A stretch of DNA of 64,000 nt from positions 1,230,501 to 1,294,500 of the forward strand of contig BRXU01000011.1 in the NCBI GenBank assembly GCA_030267565.1, in the 5' to 3' direction. A program made the translations under genes and the position numbers. The notes beneath the pieces were generated by a model, which saw only the letters and a list, made by a program, of their open reading frames with translations, did no database searches and had not been told where the DNA came from. How positions within the stretch are numbered: position 1 is the first letter of the stretch; each line of letters begins with the position of its first letter. This document shows positions 58,101 through 64,000 of this stretch, piece after piece. The DNA comes from Pleodorina starrii (taxonomy: Eukaryota; Chlorophyta; Chlorophyceae; Chlamydomonadales; Volvocaceae).

Positions 58101-58889
58101 CACCCACCACCACCCCCGCCCTTGCGTCCGCCGCGCCCCACTGCGGGGCTCCGCCCACCGTGCATGTGCACCGCGCCGCGCTGCCGCCGTCGCGCTGCCT
58201 GTCGCTCATGCAGCCGTTGCGAGTCGGTTGTGTCCAACCACCTGGAGTCCGAGGCGGTTGACTTCATCCAGTTTGCGCTGCGCTGGGTCAACTGCCTGCT
58301 GGTGCGGGAGCTGCCGTTCTGCCTGGCCATACGGCTGTGGGACACGTACCTGGCAGAGGGGACCGGCTTCAGCGAGTTCCTGGTGAGCAAGGAGCCGGGA
58401 CAGGCCGAGCGCCGGCCAGGGTGGCTGCGCGGGAAGGTCCTGGCTGAAGCTCTGCTGTCCCGCCGGTCCAAAGTCGCCAGGTTCTTCCTCGGCGGTCATA
58501 AATGCGCGTTTGTCTCCTCTCGTGCAAAGGGAACGGCTGCCGGCTCCGAACACCCAAATTGCTGGTAGCACCGGGCGCCAGCTCCCTTTCGCCCGCCCGA
58601 CCACCATCCTACCGGTGGATGGTAGGACCCCCGACACCGTGACCACCTCACCCCCCCCCGCCTCTTGGGGCCACATCCCACGATCCACGTTCCGCAGATT
58701 TACCTGTCCGCCGCCTTCCTGCTAAGCTGGAAGGACCGGCTGACGCAGCTGGAGTTCCAGGACCTGATCCTGTTCCTGCAGCGCCTGCCCACCGCCGACT
58801 GGACGGAGGCGCAGCTGGAGCGGGTGCTGTCGGAGGCCTTCATCCTGCGCAGCTCCTACAGCGACGCGCAGAGCCACCTGCGCGGCTGA
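55115..58889 (+). CDS. TBC1D22-type Rab GTPase-activating protein
   Basis: Eight phase-matched exons give 402 residues: 55115-55390, 56025-56125, 56557-56674, 56813-56913, 57227-57347, 57752-57882, 58214-58382, 58698-58889. After a ~70-residue Gly/Ser/Gln-rich leader comes RVRKFHRLLQEAVVDLDALR and the TBC domain: GVPLPLRPQVWRLLCGYLP, VVVDVPRT with the arginine finger R172, and GYVQGMNDLVTPF with the glutamine finger Q207. Both catalytic fingers are intact, so it should stimulate GTP hydrolysis on a Rab. The order REYADMVPEYYD, then PFFHEPIIQESLQRLLYIW, WVNCLLVRELPFCLAIRLWD and LQRLPTADW is that of TBC1D22A/B, which are linked to the Golgi and to ACBD3 in animals. Exon 7's acceptor (ATGCAG at 58213) is the least certain junction. 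Confidence 0.92.
57902..57958. repeat. 23-bp direct repeat in a TBC intron
   Basis: Two identical 23-bp copies (atgacagtccaacccacttt plus gta), spaced by 11 bp, just after the donor of exon 6 of the TBC gene. Confidence 0.9.
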
Positions 58890-59132
58890 GATGAGAAGCG
58901 CTATGGAGCGCCGCTACAGCTTCATGTCATCATGTGTGTACTTGCGTTGCGTGCCTGTTGGCCGGGGTGTGCTGCTGCAGCAGCGGCAGCCCGTGCCGGT
59001 AGGAGGCAGAAGAAGGCAGACCTGCAGTTCGGGGGTGGTGAGGGAACTGCCAGGGAAGGGGTTGCTTGCTGTCGGACGACCCTCGCGAAGTTGTGAAGCC
59101 AGCGGTTGGGGCGGAATGATAGCAGCGGTGGG

Positions 59133-59137
59133 TGTAA
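59133..59137 (+). terminator. TGTAA polyadenylation signal for the TBC1D22 gene
   Basis: First TGTAA after the stop codon, about 245 bases downstream. Confidence 0.5.
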
Positions 59138-59705
59138 CTTTAGTCTGGAGTCGTCTGGCAAGCGCCTGGCAAGCGCAGCCTTCGCTTGTTCACCCAGTAA
59201 AAGAACCTGCCTGTGGCTGTTGACTTGGTTGCGGACGTCCCCAACAGTTACGCGACCACCCCACGAAGGGACGTGTAGGCTAACAGAGGTTGTGCAAGCA
59301 GTGCAGCGCTGCTGGCGCTTGAGTAGGGTACAGCCTGCTGTAGCTCCTTGCTGACCTTCGCTGTCATGGCAGCACCCCACCTCAGTGCCGTATTTATGGT
59401 CTACGGCTCCAACTGACTCTCACCCAAGGCTTCACGTTACCTTAAACGACAGCCGTAATCTTAAGCTCACAGGCGACATTCTCACGATGCTCATACAACC
59501 GAGTCGACAATTCACCCCTTCTCAAGCCTACCGAAGTGCGGTACCCTTGCCTGCGTGCACGGCGTGCCGACGCAGCCGGTGCGCGCATGACAGTCGGCCG
59601 CGTCCACCCCTGGTGCATGTCAGGCTGGGCCAATTTCAAAATGGTGTTGTACCGGCAACTAAAACTGGCAGAAGTCACGCACTCAGTCGTAATGGATTGC
59701 CGTCC

Positions 59706-59710
59706 TTACA
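59706..59710 (-). terminator. TGTAA polyadenylation signal for ARF1
   Basis: TGTAA on the - strand about 450 bases past the ARF1 stop codon. Confidence 0.45.
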
Positions 59711-60160
59711 GAACTTAGCACCAGCGCTCAGCCGAAGCATCCAATCCATCCTCCCCGTCCCTGCTCACCGACTGTCTTCAGTCTGGGTGAAAGAATGTCA
59801 CCAACGTGACCCGCCAAGGCCAGATAGCGCCCGAACTCAAATTTGAGTACCGAGAACAAAAAATGAACATTGCCCATGCGGCTGTATAACATCTACAAGA
59901 GCGCTATCGGATCCTACACGTAATGAGCCCAGACAGGGGACAGGTAGCACCACCGGGTCAGCATTTCCCTAGGGGATCTTTGGTAGACCCTTCCAAACAC
60001 CCTCAACTTCTCACTCAAGACCACTCCTCACCGCAGACAGTTGATGTCCGCCCCACAATCCCGCATGCTCCAAGCCTTCCCCGCTCTGATATGAGCATCC
60101 GCCGGCACCTCCTCAACCCTCTCCGTCGCCGCAACCGCCTGTCATTTGCTATGCTGCTGT

Positions 60161-61494
<1,334 letters not shown>

Positions 61495-64000
61495 CTTGGC
61501 CGAACAATAAGGAAATGGTCCTAAGACTAAGGGTCGCCCGCTGGGGCCGAAGTAGAAGGTTACAGGAAAACGGCCAGGAAACTTCAAATACGTCCAGTGG
61601 TAATGCAGTAGAATGTTTTCAGGGGCAGGCTTTATGCAGAATGGGAAGTGCGACGTGTTTAAACGTAGGCAGCTTCCGCAACACCTTGTCCTGCCTTCTG
61701 CGCTAGACGTAGTCCGACCTTCGCTCCAGGGCGGCCGCACGTAACAGTCGACAGGGCGCGAAAAAAAGTGCATGTGCATTGGGCCAACTGAACCAAATAT
61801 CAATGTATTCGAGCATAAGCCAGCGCTTGACAAAGCTCCTAAGGGGGACCGCTGGGAGCGGTGCAAACTGAACCAAGGATTGCGCGTCGTGCCAACGCCT
61901 CGCGCCCATTCGGTGCTCAAAGCACCCACTCCACACAAAATTGCTGAACCGCTTGCATGCTGCGTGGCCGTCCTACGAGCAAGAGGGTGCTCAAGCGCCC
62001 AGGGCTGCTCGTCCCCGCGCGCGATGCAAGCGTCTTTACGAGCCCCAACGGCCCCGCCCCCTGGACTTCCGCCAACGCTCCGACTCATGCCGGATCATCG
62101 ATCGTCCGATGCAGGTTCCAGGGCCATCGTTGAGAATCGGACCTTGCAAGTGGCAGGGTCCCGCTTCAATGTGTTCGGAAGTTTTGTCGGTTGGCGCGTA
62201 CGTACGGTTGCTTGGTCCCCCAACTGGACGGCAGGGTTACGCGAGCCCCATGCCCCGCCCTCTCTCTGGGGTCGATAAACCAATTACCTGCCGAGCTCGC
62301 TCTCTCATAACGCTCTCTAAACAAGCAAGCCTCAAATACAGTGAGCGACAGAACGAGCTCCCAGTCGGGAGGCCCGCAAACATGTCGAGCAACGTGCCCC
62401 AATCGGCTTCGTAACCAATGTGTTTTGGGTTCGTTCGAACAGCGTTGGTTTCACCGGACCAAAAGAGGCGTGGCTTCCGGTGTCTCTCGTGTCTCGTCAC
62501 AGCGGCCGCTGGCTGCGAGTGGCAGACAGCAGCAGCCCCGGTCGGAGCGCGATAGGCACGGCGCCCCGCAGATCCCTGCTCTTTCGCTGCTGCGCCGCTG
62601 GCAGCAGCGACGCGCAATCAACTAACTAATCAACCAACCAACCATCTGAGGTGCAACCAACTAATCACAGAAATGGGGAACCTGATCCACGGCGGCGCAG
62701 CCGGCCCGTGCGCGCGACGCGACGCGGCAGCGGGCCCCCCTCGAAAGCTGTGCGGACCTCTCGTCGACTCCAACGACTCAGACCCCAACACACCCACGTG
62801 CGCGTACGAAGTACATATATATGTGGCTAGTACCGGTAAATCGCCGTTGCGCGGCGGGGGCGCAACGCACCCATGCATTCGAGCACGCACCACACCGTAT
62901 TTTGCCATTACCTAAGATGATGAAAACACGTCGCGGCCCGGTCCTGGTCCTGGTCGTGGTACAGATCAATAAACCAGCGCTCATACCGACTGACCTGAGC
63001 GCTCGGCCCCCCGCACGTCCTGTATGTCCCCCCGGCCACGGTCCCACGCGCGGTGAGGCAAGGCCAGGGGATGCGTCCCCAGCGCGGTCCCCTGCCCCCT
63101 TCCATCTCACAGCGCTCAAATGTCCCCCAGCAGAATACATACGTTGCCGGCGGCGGACGAGATGGGACCCTTCGCCCGCGCGCACGGCCCTCCCTAGCCA
63201 GAACATCCACCCGCCGGTGCACGTTCGTCCAAAAAGCTCTTACGACCACAATTCGCTGCAAAAAAGGCCTAGCGCTACGATCCTAAAACAGCATCAACGG
63301 CGACCCACCTTCGTCAATACAATGAGCACCCTAATCCTAGGCACCTGGAACCTGCGCCCTCCTGGGCAGGTACGGCACGGTTCGGTGCTCCTCGTAACTC
63401 GGGCAGGGCCCCTCGGCACGGGCGGCACCGCAGAGCCAGCGAGCCGCCGTTTTATTGCGAGTCGTGCGGAGGGGCCCCAAAGCGACCAAAAGCAGTGACT
63501 ACGGACAACCCCTAAGCGGGAGAGTCGGCCGGGAGACGGGGGTGCCGAAGGAAAGGTGAGTTGAGGTCAGCCTGGAGTAGCGCCATGCTAGAGGAAGCCG
63601 TCAGCCGGCAGCGCGGCTGACAATTGCCACGTGCAGCAGCAGAGGCCTCCCAAGCCGCCACCTTCCACCTCCATCACTAATGCACACATGCACGATGAAC
63701 GGTCCCCCACCGGCAAAATCCGCGCGACGGCGGCAATCGGGAAGGCACGGCAAGTATAGGGAGAGGCGCGCGGCAGTCGATGTCTGCCACCGCTGTAAGT
63801 GGGTACCACATACAGCTGTTGATGTATCAACGCTTTTCGCTGTCGACAGCCTCCGAGGCGTCCTCAGCGGCAATGCGGGCCCACGCACAGTGGTACGAGC
63901 CCCCCGCCACACTCTCACACACTCACACGCGCGAGCGTCCTCCTTCCCTGCCTTTCGTCGCCACGCCAATTATCAACAAGCAACGCCTCTCAACAAACGC
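61495..64000. other. right-edge interval, no gene recognised
   Basis: The first few hundred bases are the ARF1 promoter and leader. Further right there are scattered ORFs on both strands (the longest is + 62821-63498) with no motif, no phase-consistent exons and mixed composition. A small AT-rich patch (around 62810-62825) has TATATAT. A gene beginning outside the window could have a UTR or intron here. Confidence 0.4.

Larger units (their letters stand above)
58890..60160. other. 3' UTRs of convergent TBC1D22 and ARF1 genes
   Basis: The left part is the TBC 3' UTR, ending near TGTAA at 59133. The right part is the ARF1 3' UTR, ending near TGTAA at 59710 on the - strand. The middle shows no coding signal. 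Confidence 0.55.

Overview
The window looks like a nuclear chromosome segment from a chlorophycean green alga, most likely a volvocine (Chlamydomonas/Gonium/Volvox-type) species. The evidence is nuclear-encoded chloroplast genes (a PsaL precursor, a MEX1-type maltose exporter), cilium-type genes (a PG-rich-repeat protein), short GT-AG introns every 100-250 coding bases, GC-rich Ala/Gly/Pro/Ser-rich inserts, TGTAA polyadenylation signals and many simple repeats. All gene models were built by hand: splice sites were accepted only when reading-frame phase matched across the junction. The species is inferred, not proven.

Layout, left to right. 0.4-2.0 kb (+): single-pass membrane protein of unknown function. 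2.3-4.9 kb (-): sperm-tail PG-rich repeat (STPG/SHIPPO) protein. 4.9-7.6 kb: no convincing gene. 8.1-17.6 kb (-): 17-exon, about 1635-residue protein with a universal-stress-protein-like (USP) fold near its C-terminus and a tRNA-Arg(UCG) gene nested in one intron. 18.3-18.8 kb (-): candidate 73-residue micro-exon protein. 19.5-22.5 kb (-): MEX1-like maltose transporter, divergent from 22.8-27.2 kb (+), a leucine-rich-repeat protein with a SAPS-like helical C-terminus. 27.2-29.7 kb: no gene. 29.7-31.1 kb (-): Fic-domain protein, divergent from 31.5-35.4 kb (+), a 2-oxoglutarate/Fe(II) oxygenase. 36.0-37.3 kb (-): PsaL. 37.3-43.1 kb: no convincing gene, C-rich on the + strand, with a (CTG)22 tract. 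43.1-53.8 kb (-): about 1780-residue CaMKK/GRIK-like Ser/Thr kinase with a disordered 890-residue N-terminus and a C-terminal cyclic-nucleotide-binding domain; one intron holds a 1.07-kb, 12-bp minisatellite. 55.1-58.9 kb (+): TBC1D22-type Rab GAP. 60.2-61.5 kb (-): ARF1 GTPase. 61.5-64 kb: no gene recognised.

The genes do not form a pathway; this is ordinary mixed eukaryotic gene order. Thematic links are loose: PsaL and MEX1 act in the chloroplast, TBC1D22 and ARF1 in Golgi/vesicle traffic, and the kinase, Fic protein and LRR-SAPS protein are regulatory. The most unusual items are the kinase-cNMP-binding fusion with its repeat-filled intron and duplicated Lys-exon, the Fic protein with an altered inhibitory motif, the GC-AG intron in psaL, the nested tRNA, and a ~35-bp dispersed repeat concentrated in introns of the oxygenase gene. 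No phage, CRISPR, transposase or reverse transcriptase was recognised.
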